From Microbulbifer sp. YPW1 (GTDB lineage Bacteria; Pseudomonadota; Gammaproteobacteria; Pseudomonadales; Cellvibrionaceae): a DNA stretch of 64,000 bases. Numbering within the stretch: position 1 is the first letter of the stretch; every line of letters begins with the position of its first letter. This document shows positions 46,484 through 56,043 of the stretch, in pieces. A model generated the notes under the pieces. It did not search any database. It was not told where the DNA came from and was given only the letters and a program-made list of their open reading frames with translations. The position numbers were made by a program, and so were the translations under genes. The DNA lies in contig NZ_CP055157.1 of the NCBI RefSeq assembly GCF_013367775.1, forward strand, positions 3,794,001 through 3,858,000, written 5' to 3'.

Positions 46484-48880
46484 TCACTCGCGAGTTTTCA
46501 GTACCGAGATCAAGTCAAGCTTGTGGATACGCCGATTTACCAGCATGCCGGAGAATATCGCCGAAAGCAGTACCACCAATGCTGCGTATCCATAAGTGGA
46601 GGGACTGATGATCAGAGGAATGCGGAACAATTCCGTATCGAATGACTGTACCAGAGTCCAGGCGAGTAAATAGCCGAGCAGGGCACCCAAAGGCAAGGCG
46701 AATACCGTCAGCAACGCGAGTTCTCCCAGTAGGATGTACGAAACCTCTCCGCGGGTAAGCCCGAGCACCCGCAGACTGGCGAGCTCGCGCCCGCGCTCCG
46801 AAAGGGATATCCGGGCGCTGTTGTACACCACCCCAAGCGCGATCAATCCGGCAAACAGGGTATTGAAAAAAACAAAGGTGCCGAGACTCTCCTGTATGGT
46901 CTCGTAAAACGCATCCTGGGCCTGCTCCTGCAAGCTGACGCCGGCGACCACAGGGGTGTTCTTGAGTGCGCGATAAAACGCATCGGTTTGCTCGGGATCG
47001 ATCAACAGGTAGGTTCCCGAGATTACCATGTCATCCCGCAACATCCGGTTCATTGCGGCAAGATCCATATAGGCTGCGGTGCCCATATAGGTTTTCACGA
47101 TACCACTGACCATGACATCGACTTCAGGGCGGCGTCCGGTGCGCACCTCCAGTCGCAGACTTTCCCCAGTCTGGATATCCAGTAGCTCCGCCAGCTTGTC
47201 GGACAGCACGATGCCCGAGTCGGGCAAGGGAACCGGGTTCATATCCGTATCCACCACGCGGCTTAAATCCGCACGTGGGATGAGTCCGATAACGGCTTCC
47301 CGGCGATTGCGGGGACCATTGCGTAAAACCGCCGGAATGGCGCGAAACGGTTCAGCGCTCAGGGCACCTGGTGCGTGCAGCACATCCTGTACAGCGCGAA
47401 TATTTCGCGGCTCGACAAAATTCACCGTCACATCCTGGCGGTCAATCACGTTAAAGCTGATATCTACCATCACCATCATTGCGTCCAGAGAAAAGCTCGA
47501 GCCAATCAACAGCCCCATCGACATCGCGATGCCGATACAGGTCATGGCCGCTCGCTTCGGCCATCGGTAGAGATGGCGCAGGATCATCCGTGAGGGCTGG
47601 TCAATACCGTGTGTAATGCGCTCAAGACCACGCGTGAGCGTCCCAAACCAGCGTCCCGACCGGCTGTAATCTGGGGGCGGTGGCGGAACCATCGCTACCG
47701 CTGGATCCAGTCGTACCACTTTGCGCACCGCGGTAAATGTACCTGCGGCGGATACCAGCAAGCTGAAACCTATGCCTACAAGGTAGACGTCAGGCGGCGC
47801 GCGAAACAGTAGAAACGGGAATTTGAAATAGTCCATGTACATGCGCGCCAGGCCGTGCCCGAGCCACAAACCGAGGGCAATACCAATCACAATACCCAGT
47901 AGCGTGATTACCCCGACCATTTTCAGGTAATGCATGGCCACCGAACGGTTGCTGTAGCCGAAGGCCTTGAGCAAGCCGATCTGCTCCCGTTCCGTGTCCA
48001 CCAGTCTTCCAATGACGACATTCAGAAGAAAGGCAGCCACCAGTAGAAAGATAGGTGGCAACAGGCGCCCCATGGTTTCAAGCTGGTCGATTTCATTGGT
48101 CAGGAATTGATCGGAGATTTGCTGGTCGCGCCCGTACGCGCCGGTGGCACCATAACGTTTCAGTAAAAGGTCCAGCTGGTCGAGCAGTGCCTCTTCGCGA
48201 TCACCGGTGGAGGTGAGCAACACCACTTCATTGAAGGCGCCGTCCAGATCGAACGCATTGGCAAGGGCGTCCCGGTTCATCCACAGCACGCCAAAGCGCT
48301 TCTTGTCGGGCACAATTTCCCCGGGAGAAATCGCGTACACATATTCCGGCGATAGCGCTATGCCGCTAATTGTCAGCTGTTTTTTAGTGCCGTTGAGAAT
48401 GGCATACAGATGATCCCCGGGTTGCAGGCCGTGGGCTTCTGCAAAGGCCTCCAGTGCAAGGACTTCTTCTTCTCGTACAGGATCCGGATAGCGCCCTCGA
48501 CGCAAGACAAAGTCGTTGATATGTGGCCCGCGAATAAAGGGCAGGGACTGTATTTCGCCGGTAATCGGCGCTGCGGCGCCCTCGACGTCGAGAATGACAC
48601 CCGCGCGAATGCGGGTTTCCGCACGACGAACACCGGGCAGCTCGGTGATATGTGCAAGCTGTGCGTTGGGCGCACGTTTCACCGGGGCCCAGACATCGGC
48701 AAAACGATAGCGTTCGTAATACGCCGCGCGGGTATCTGCCAATGACGCCAGCATGCCTTTCGACATCAGGTACATGCCGATACCGCAGCCAATTACCACG
48801 GCGATGGCCAGGGCCTGGCCTTTGATGGCCCAGAGATCACGCGCGAGTTTGCGGTCCAGCGGCCTTAGAATCCCGATCAC
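46484..48880 (-). CDS. ABC exporter permease with two FtsX domains
   Basis: A 798-residue membrane protein: an N-terminal helix (AIAVVIGCGIGMYLM), a large periplasmic domain, an FtsX module with three helices (PPIFLLVAAFLLNVVIGRLVD to GFSLLVSAAGTFTAV), a second periplasmic domain, and a C-terminal FtsX module (TLFAGLIALGVVYNSARISLSERGRELASLRVLGL, stated as the family landmark). The start is GTG at 48880, seven bases after the ATPase stop. The double-FtsX layout is seen in exporters of the MacB/LolCE superfamily that act with a HlyD adaptor. Substrate unknown. Confidence 0.9.
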   Translation of the reverse strand: MIGILRPLDRKLARDLWAIKGQALAIAVVIGCGIGMYLMSKGMLASLADTRAAYYERYRFADVWAPVKRAPNAQLAHITELPGVRRAETRIRAGVILDVEGAAAPITGEIQSLPFIRGPHINDFVLRRGRYPDPVREEEVLALEAFAEAHGLQPGDHLYAILNGTKKQLTISGIALSPEYVYAISPGEIVPDKKRFGVLWMNRDALANAFDLDGAFNEVVLLTSTGDREEALLDQLDLLLKRYGATGAYGRDQQISDQFLTNEIDQLETMGRLLPPIFLLVAAFLLNVVIGRLVDTEREQIGLLKAFGYSNRSVAMHYLKMVGVITLLGIVIGIALGLWLGHGLARMYMDYFKFPFLLFRAPPDVYLVGIGFSLLVSAAGTFTAVRKVVRLDPAVAMVPPPPPDYSRSGRWFGTLTRGLERITHGIDQPSRMILRHLYRWPKRAAMTCIGIAMSMGLLIGSSFSLDAMMVMVDISFNVIDRQDVTVNFVEPRNIRAVQDVLHAPGALSAEPFRAIPAVLRNGPRNRREAVIGLIPRADLSRVVDTDMNPVPLPDSGIVLSDKLAELLDIQTGESLRLEVRTGRRPEVDVMVSGIVKTYMGTAAYMDLAAMNRMLRDDMVISGTYLLIDPEQTDAFYRALKNTPVVAGVSLQEQAQDAFYETIQESLGTFVFFNTLFAGLIALGVVYNSARISLSERGRELASLRVLGLTRGEVSYILLGELALLTVFALPLGALLGYLLAWTLVQSFDTELFRIPLIISPSTYGYAALVVLLSAIFSGMLVNRRIHKLDLISVLKTRE

Positions 48881-48887
48881 AGGGCCG

Positions 48888-49604
48888 CTACCAGCTCAGC
48901 TCTGCCGGTGCGCAGGGATGTGAATTGGTTTCGGTATTCTGTATCTGGCCGTCTGCCATCGTCAGGATACGGTCGGCCATTTTGGCGATGGCGGCGTTAT
49001 GGGTGATCACCATGGTAGTGGTGCCCAGTTCGCGGTTTACCCGCGCAATGGCTTCGAGGACGACAATACCGGTTTTACTGTCCAGTGCGCCGGTAGGTTC
49101 GTCACACAGCAGCACCCGGGGCTGCTTGGCGATGGCGCGGGCGATAGCCACTCGCTGTTGTTCGCCCCCGGAGAGCTGCGCGGGGAAGTGGTCCATCCGC
49201 TTTGCCAGTCCGACCAGTTCCAGAGCCTGCTCGGGCGTCATCGGATGCTGGGAAATCTCCGTCACCAGGGCCACATTTTCCCGAGCAGTGAGACTGGGGA
49301 TCAGGTTGTAGAACTGAAACACGAAGCCCACGTACTCGCGCCGGAATAACGTGAGGTGCCGGTCATCGAAGGCGGTCAGTTCCTCCTGGTCGAAAAACAC
49401 TTGTCCCGCACTGGGTGAATCCAGCCCGCCGAGAATATTCAGCAGCGTTGATTTGCCGCTACCCGAGGGGCCGAGCAATACCACCATTTCACCGCGGGGC
49501 ACGGAAAGGCTGACCCCGCGCAGAGCGTATACCGTGGATTCGCCACTGCCGTAGGTCTTGGTCAGGTCCTCAGCTCGGATGGCCGGGTAGTTATCGCTTT
49601 CCAT
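48888..49604 (-). CDS. ABC exporter ATPase (LolD/MacB type)
   Basis: ATPase of the exporter encoded downstream. ATG at 49604 gives 238 residues beginning [19 protein letters not shown]; an upstream ATG at 49634 is possible, and both have weak ribosome sites. Walker A is [12 protein letters not shown], the Q-loop [14 protein letters not shown], the signature [16 protein letters not shown], Walker [13 protein letters not shown], and the switch His in [14 protein letters not shown], all of the LolD/MacB subfamily. First gene of the three-gene minus-strand unit. Confidence 0.94.
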   Translation of the reverse strand: MESDNYPAIRAEDLTKTYGSGESTVYALRGVSLSVPRGEMVVLLGPSGSGKSTLLNILGGLDSPSAGQVFFDQEELTAFDDRHLTLFRREYVGFVFQFYNLIPSLTARENVALVTEISQHPMTPEQALELVGLAKRMDHFPAQLSGGEQQRVAIARAIAKQPRVLLCDEPTGALDSKTGIVVLEAIARVNRELGTTTMVITHNAAIAKMADRILTMADGQIQNTETNSHPCAPAELSW

Positions 49605-49698
49605 GAAGGAACCCCGATTCCGTGGGTTATCCATTTTGCTGTAGAGCCAGTCCGCGGCGGGGGAGCCTTTTCATGGCGGCAAACGATCCGTCAGCTAG

Positions 49699-51596
<1,898 letters not shown>

Positions 51597-51616
51597 ACCA
51601 CGCACAATGGATTGCT

Positions 51617-51901
51617 ATGGCCGGTGAAAGAAGGAATAGAGACGAAGAGCTGCGGCAACAGGTGATACGCCAGGCCAAAAGAATGAAGCAGGCCGAGCAC
51701 GACCGCCGTACACTGCTGGCGCAGACAATCTATATCGGTACCCTGGGACTGGTATTCGTGTTGCCGGTGGTGGCAGGTGCCTACCTGGGCCGTTGGATCG
51801 ACGAACTCGCCGACGGCTATTCCACCCGCTGGACACTCAGCCTGATTTTTCTCGGTGTGGTGGTAGGTGGCGTCAATGTCTACCTGCTGATCAGGGAGTG
51901 A
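51617..51901 (+). CDS. atpQ: AtpQ-like small membrane protein of the N-ATPase (AtpI-related)
   Basis: 94 residues: a highly charged N-terminal helix (RRNRDEELRQQVIRQAKRMK), then two membrane helices (IYIGTLGLVFVLPVVAGAYLG and WTLSLIFLGVVVGGVNVYLL) linked by RWIDELADGYSTR. The GxYLGxWID pattern is typical of ATPase gene 1/AtpQ proteins, thought to assist assembly or ion homeostasis of the c-ring. The next gene is atpB, whereas typical N-ATPase operons have atpR in between; no second small frame fits here. Confidence 0.8.
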   Translation: MAGERRNRDEELRQQVIRQAKRMKQAEHDRRTLLAQTIYIGTLGLVFVLPVVAGAYLGRWIDELADGYSTRWTLSLIFLGVVVGGVNVYLLIRE

Positions 51902-51912
51902 GGCTAAATCCG

Positions 51913-52605
51913 GTGAATGGCGGTGAACTGTCTCCGGCAGTCGTTTTTCATATTGGTCCCTTGCAGCTCACCGCTACGGCGCTGACCACACTGGGTATTG
52001 TCGCGGCACTCGGCCTCTTTGTTTGGTTGCTCAGCAAGCGTTTGCGGGATCAGCCTGGTGCGCTGCAAACAGCCGCCGAAGCCGTATATGTGGCGATGGA
52101 AGATGCGGTGCGCGCCGTAGCCCCGGATCACGTAAAGTTGCTGATGCCATTTGTGGGCACCTTATGGATATTCTTGGTGGTGGCCAATCTCACCGGCTTG
52201 ATACCCGGACTCCATTCTCCCACGCGGGATCTCTCCGCCACTGCGGCGCTGGCGATACTGGTGTTTTTCTCGGTGCACTGGTTCGGTATCCGCGATAAGG
52301 GCCTGCGCCGCTATCTGCGTCACTACGTCACACCCAATCCTATACTGCTACCGTTCCATGTGCTCAGTGAGATCACCCGTACGGTTGCACTGGCGGTTCG
52401 TTTGTTTGGCAACATGATGAGCCTGGAAATGGCCGCGCTACTGGTTCTGTTAGTGGCGGGCTTTCTCGCTCCGATCCCGATACTCATGCTGCACATCATT
52501 GAGGCCCTGGTACAGGCATACATTTTCGGCATGCTTGCGCTGATTTATGTGGCCGGTGGCCTGCAATTGCAGCAGCTCAAACAGGCATCGCAAGGACAAG
52601 ATTAA
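51913..52605 (+). CDS. atpB: N-type ATPase subunit a, AtpB
   Basis: Membrane stator subunit providing ion half-channels. GTG at 51913, with GAGG nine bases upstream, gives 230 residues; GTG at 51898 overlapping the atpQ stop is an alternative. The essential Arg lies in TVALAVRLFGNMMSLEMAAL, and the last helix pair IEALVQAYIFGMLALIYVAGG is characteristic of subunit a. The N-terminal part before the first helix is short (ELSPAVVFHIGPLQLTATAL), as in N-type a subunits. Confidence 0.93.
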   Translation: MNGGELSPAVVFHIGPLQLTATALTTLGIVAALGLFVWLLSKRLRDQPGALQTAAEAVYVAMEDAVRAVAPDHVKLLMPFVGTLWIFLVVANLTGLIPGLHSPTRDLSATAALAILVFFSVHWFGIRDKGLRRYLRHYVTPNPILLPFHVLSEITRTVALAVRLFGNMMSLEMAALLVLLVAGFLAPIPILMLHIIEALVQAYIFGMLALIYVAGGLQLQQLKQASQGQD

Positions 52606-52619
52606 AACAGGAGAGTAGC

Positions 52620-52889
52620 GTGAGTGATATGACCTGGTTTACAGGACTTTCCACGGTCGCCGCCGTCATCGGTATTGCCATCGGCGTACTCGGGCCGGCC
52701 TTTGCCATGGGGCGTGCCATCAGCAGTGCGCTGGAAGCCATGGCACGACAACCGGAAGCGGAAAAGTCCATTATGCGCACCCTGTTTATCGGCCTGGCGA
52801 TGATCGAGTCCCTGGCAATTTACGTGCTGGTCATCATTCTCATCGTGCTGTTCCGCAACCCGTTGCTGGAATACATCGCCAACGGGTAG
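52620..52889 (+). CDS. atpE: N-type ATPase rotor subunit c, AtpE
   Basis: 89-residue hairpin forming the ion-carrying ring. Helix 1 is STVAAVIGIAIGVLGPAFAM, the polar loop ARQPEAEKS, helix 2 LFIGLAMIESLAIYVLVIIL. The ion-binding carboxylate is Glu63, followed by Ser64 and Tyr68, the ES...Y pattern of Na+-type c subunits. In helix 1, the position where I recall N-type relatives having Glu or Gln before GRA is Met30, so a full Na+ site is not evident. GTG start with AGGAGAG upstream; ATG at 52629 is an alternative. Confidence 0.92.
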   Translation: MSDMTWFTGLSTVAAVIGIAIGVLGPAFAMGRAISSALEAMARQPEAEKSIMRTLFIGLAMIESLAIYVLVIILIVLFRNPLLEYIANG

Positions 52890-52899
52890 GGAAAGCCCC

Positions 52900-53655
52900 A
52901 TGGAACTCAACTGGACGACTTTCCTACTCGAGATCCTCAATTTCCTGGTATTGCTGTGGCTGCTAAAGCGGTTTTTCTACAAACCCCTCCAGACGGCGAT
53001 TGCGCGTCGCCAGGCGGCCATACAACAGCAGGTCGACGATGCCCGGAAAATGAAAGAAGACGCGCAACAGTTGCAGCAATCTTATGAAAATGATCTTGCG
53101 GCACTGGAGCAGGGGCGAGAGGAGGCGCAGGCCAGATTGCAGGGAGAACTGAACAGGGAACGGGAGCGACAGGAAAAACAACTGGCGGATTGGTTGGAGC
53201 AAAAACGCCAGAAGGCTCAGGTGATCGAACAGCGCCAGTTACGCGAGTCCCATCGGCAACAGGAACAGCAGGCGCTGGAGCAGGGGAGCCGGTTTGCCGC
53301 GTGCCTGTTAAAAGCCGGTGCGGGGCCGGAGCTGGAATCCCGCTTACTGGAATTTTTACTCGAAGCACTGCGCAAGCTGCCAGCGGAGCAGCGGTCAACC
53401 CTGCAGCAAACCCTTGCCGGACAGCATGAATCCGTGGACGTCTTGAGCGCCTTTCCGCTGTCTTCCCCGGCGCGCGAGCGGATTGAAAGCACCCTGAAGG
53501 AATTGTTAGGGCGTGAAGTGCGAGGTCATTTTCAACAGGATTCCCAGTTGATCGCCGGCTTGCGTATTGCGATTGGCCCATGGGTGTTGGGCGCTAATTT
53601 ACGTGACGAGCTGGCGGCGTTTGCGCAACTGGAAGAGGCGGCTCCCAGTGAATGA
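52900..53655 (+). CDS. atpF: N-type ATPase stator subunit b (fused delta-like end), AtpF
   Basis: 251 residues: a membrane helix ([20 protein letters not shown]), a long Gln/Glu/Arg-rich coiled coil (about 35-140), then a C-terminal domain resembling the delta subunit ([25 protein letters not shown]). The operon has no separate atpH, so this protein probably provides both peripheral-stalk functions, as known for N-type ATPases. It overlaps atpA by eight bases. Confidence 0.9.
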   Translation: MELNWTTFLLEILNFLVLLWLLKRFFYKPLQTAIARRQAAIQQQVDDARKMKEDAQQLQQSYENDLAALEQGREEAQARLQGELNRERERQEKQLADWLEQKRQKAQVIEQRQLRESHRQQEQQALEQGSRFAACLLKAGAGPELESRLLEFLLEALRKLPAEQRSTLQQTLAGQHESVDVLSAFPLSSPARERIESTLKELLGREVRGHFQQDSQLIAGLRIAIGPWVLGANLRDELAAFAQLEEAAPSE

Positions 53656-55129
53656 CAGCCTGCTGGCGCGTCGCGAAAACTGGCTGAAACAGTACCACCT
53701 GCAGCTGCGCATGCACCAGCAGGGTCGGGTGGTATCGGTGGGCGATGGCATCGCCTGGGTAGCGGGCTTGCCCACTGCGGCCATGGACGATCTGCTGGAT
53801 TTCGCCGACGGCAGCCGCGGGCTGGTGTTCGACCTCACCAATGATCTGGTCGGTGCGATCCTGCTGGAAGAAACCCCGGGTCTTACCGCCGGGGCGACCG
53901 CGCGACTGCAGGGCAAGCCGCTGGGGGTCGCCGTTGGCGATGCATTGCTCGGGCGGATTATTGATCCGCTGGGCAATCCCCTGGACGGCGGCGACACGCC
54001 CGAATGCAGCGGCTGGCAACCGCTGGAGAAGAGGGCGCCGAGCATTGTCGCACGGGATTTTGTCAGTCAACCGCTCTACACCGGCAGCAAGGTACTGGAT
54101 ACCCTGATTCCCATCGGTCGCGGGCAACGCCAGTTACTGGTGGGGGACGAGGGGCTGGGGCGCAGCTCGCTTGCCCTGGATACGGTGATCAACCAGTGCG
54201 AACAGGGCGTGTATTGTGTCTACGTGCTGATCGGGCAGAAGCGCTCGGCGGTAGTGAATACCATTGCACTGCTGCGGGACTACGGCGCTCTGGATTACAC
54301 AACGCTTGTTGTCGCCGAGGCCAGCGCACTGCCCGGTCTCCAGCATCTGGCGCCATTTGCCGGCTGCAGTATTGCCGACTACTGGATGCAACGGGGGCTG
54401 CACACGCTCGTGGTATACGACGATCTTTCCACCCATGCCAAGAATTACCGGCAGCTGTCACTGCTGTTGCGGCGGCCGCCGGGGCGCGAGGCCTATCCCG
54501 GCGATATTTTCTCGGTACATGCAGGCCTGCTGGAGCGCGCGACCTGTCTCAATTCCGCCAATGGTGGCGGCAGTATGACGGCACTGCCGATTATCGAGAC
54601 CCAGCAGGGCGAGATTGCGGCCTATATCCCTACCAACCTGATCTCCATTACCGATGGCCAGGTTTACCTGGACCGCGAGCTGTTCGCCGCTGGTTTCCGG
54701 CCCGCGATCGATATCGGCAAGTCTGTCTCCCGTATTGGCGGCCGCGCGCAGCATCCGGCGATCAAAAAAGAGGCGGGGCGGATGAAGCTCGACTATCTGC
54801 AGTTTCTCGAGCTGGAGATGTTCACCCGCTTTGGCGCCAAACTGGAAGAGAGCATGGAGAAGGCGATCCACCGGGGGCGCATACTGCGTGAAATCCTGAA
54901 GCAGGAGCGCCTGGCCCCGCTGCCAATCGAGTTCCAGCTGGCGTGGATGGTCGCATTTAACGATGGCCTGCTGGACGCGCTAACACCGGACCAGGTGCCT
55001 GCAAAGCTGGAAAAAATACAGCGGCATGTAGCGACCTCAGGGCTCAGGCTGCAAACTGATCGCGCGCACTGGCGCAACCAGCTGGCGAACTGGCTTGGAA
55101 TTGAGGCCGGCGCCAAGGACAAAGCATGA
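53648..55129 (+). CDS. atpA: N-type ATPase alpha subunit AtpA with altered P-loop
   Basis: Non-catalytic nucleotide-binding subunit; GTG at 53648 gives 493 residues. Family landmarks are [14 protein letters not shown], the arginine finger in [12 protein letters not shown], and [22 protein letters not shown]. The P-loop, GDRQTGKT in standard alpha, reads GDEGLGRS (residues 166-173): the phosphate-binding Lys is Arg (codon 54161-54163). This could weaken or abolish regulatory nucleotide binding. The start overlaps atpF, and the stop overlaps atpG by four bases. Confidence 0.92.
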   Translation: MNDSLLARRENWLKQYHLQLRMHQQGRVVSVGDGIAWVAGLPTAAMDDLLDFADGSRGLVFDLTNDLVGAILLEETPGLTAGATARLQGKPLGVAVGDALLGRIIDPLGNPLDGGDTPECSGWQPLEKRAPSIVARDFVSQPLYTGSKVLDTLIPIGRGQRQLLVGDEGLGRSSLALDTVINQCEQGVYCVYVLIGQKRSAVVNTIALLRDYGALDYTTLVVAEASALPGLQHLAPFAGCSIADYWMQRGLHTLVVYDDLSTHAKNYRQLSLLLRRPPGREAYPGDIFSVHAGLLERATCLNSANGGGSMTALPIIETQQGEIAAYIPTNLISITDGQVYLDRELFAAGFRPAIDIGKSVSRIGGRAQHPAIKKEAGRMKLDYLQFLELEMFTRFGAKLEESMEKAIHRGRILREILKQERLAPLPIEFQLAWMVAFNDGLLDALTPDQVPAKLEKIQRHVATSGLRLQTDRAHWRNQLANWLGIEAGAKDKA

Positions 55130-55998
55130 GTCGGCGACGGGAGCTATTGCACCAGTGCAAAAAATTGGGGGAAGCACGGGAGATCGTTTCGTCGATGAAA
55201 TCCCTGGCGTTTATGGAAAGTCGCCGGCTGGACAATTTCCTGGGCATACAGCGGCAGCTAGTGCAGGTCATGGAAACGGCGGCGGCGGACTTTCTGCAGT
55301 TCCACTCTAACGTGCTGCAAGGGGCCGACCTGCACGGGGAAGCGCCTCTGCATCTATTCCTGTTGCTTGGGTCAGAGCGCGGGTTCTGTGGCAATTTCAA
55401 CGTGCGCCTGGTGGACACCCTGGAGCTGGCCATCAGGGAAAAAAAGGATGGCACCGGGGATATCGCGGTGATCGCTTGTGGACGAAAGCTGTGCGGCAGA
55501 CTGGAAGGCCATCCGCACCTGATTGCGGATCTTGATGGTGCGGCAGTGCTCGATGAAGTGACCGGCACCCTGAACAGACTGGTGGACACCCTGGGTGACC
55601 TTCAGCGCGGCGAGACTGCGCTGACACTGACGGTGCTTTATCACGACCCGGAACAGGAATCCGTGGTTGTGCGTGAATTACTGCCGCCATTCCAACAACT
55701 GCCATCCCACAACACGGGATTGAACGGTCCACCCCAACTGAACCTTCCCCCCGGCCAGTTTCTGATGGCACTTGTCGACCAGTACCTGTTTGCCGCCCTG
55801 CAGGAGATGCTCTACGTCTCACTGATGGCGGAAAACCTGCAACGCATGCAACACCTCGAAGGCGCGGTGCGGTACCTGGACCAGAACCTGGAAGCTCTGC
55901 GGCGCCGCAGCAACCAGCTGCGGCAGGAAGAGATTACCGAAGAGATCGAAGTCATACTGCTGAGCGCAACGAGCGTGAAACCGCCAAAAGCGGATTGA
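55126..55998 (+). CDS. atpG: N-type ATPase gamma subunit AtpG
   Basis: Central-stalk rotor shaft of 290 residues. The N-terminal helix has [16 protein letters not shown], the Rossmann-like domain has [18 protein letters not shown] (usual SDRGLCGGFN), and the C-terminal helix ends in [18 protein letters not shown] (usual NxxRQAxITxEIxEIV). The last gene of the operon; the next gene is convergent, 45 bp away, and no clear terminator hairpin is seen. Confidence 0.92.
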   Translation: MSRRRELLHQCKKLGEAREIVSSMKSLAFMESRRLDNFLGIQRQLVQVMETAAADFLQFHSNVLQGADLHGEAPLHLFLLLGSERGFCGNFNVRLVDTLELAIREKKDGTGDIAVIACGRKLCGRLEGHPHLIADLDGAAVLDEVTGTLNRLVDTLGDLQRGETALTLTVLYHDPEQESVVVRELLPPFQQLPSHNTGLNGPPQLNLPPGQFLMALVDQYLFAALQEMLYVSLMAENLQRMQHLEGAVRYLDQNLEALRRRSNQLRQEEITEEIEVILLSATSVKPPKAD

Positions 55999-56043
55999 GT
56001 GGAAATACATCCAAGGTCGCCCGAGGTCCGGATACACCGCCAG

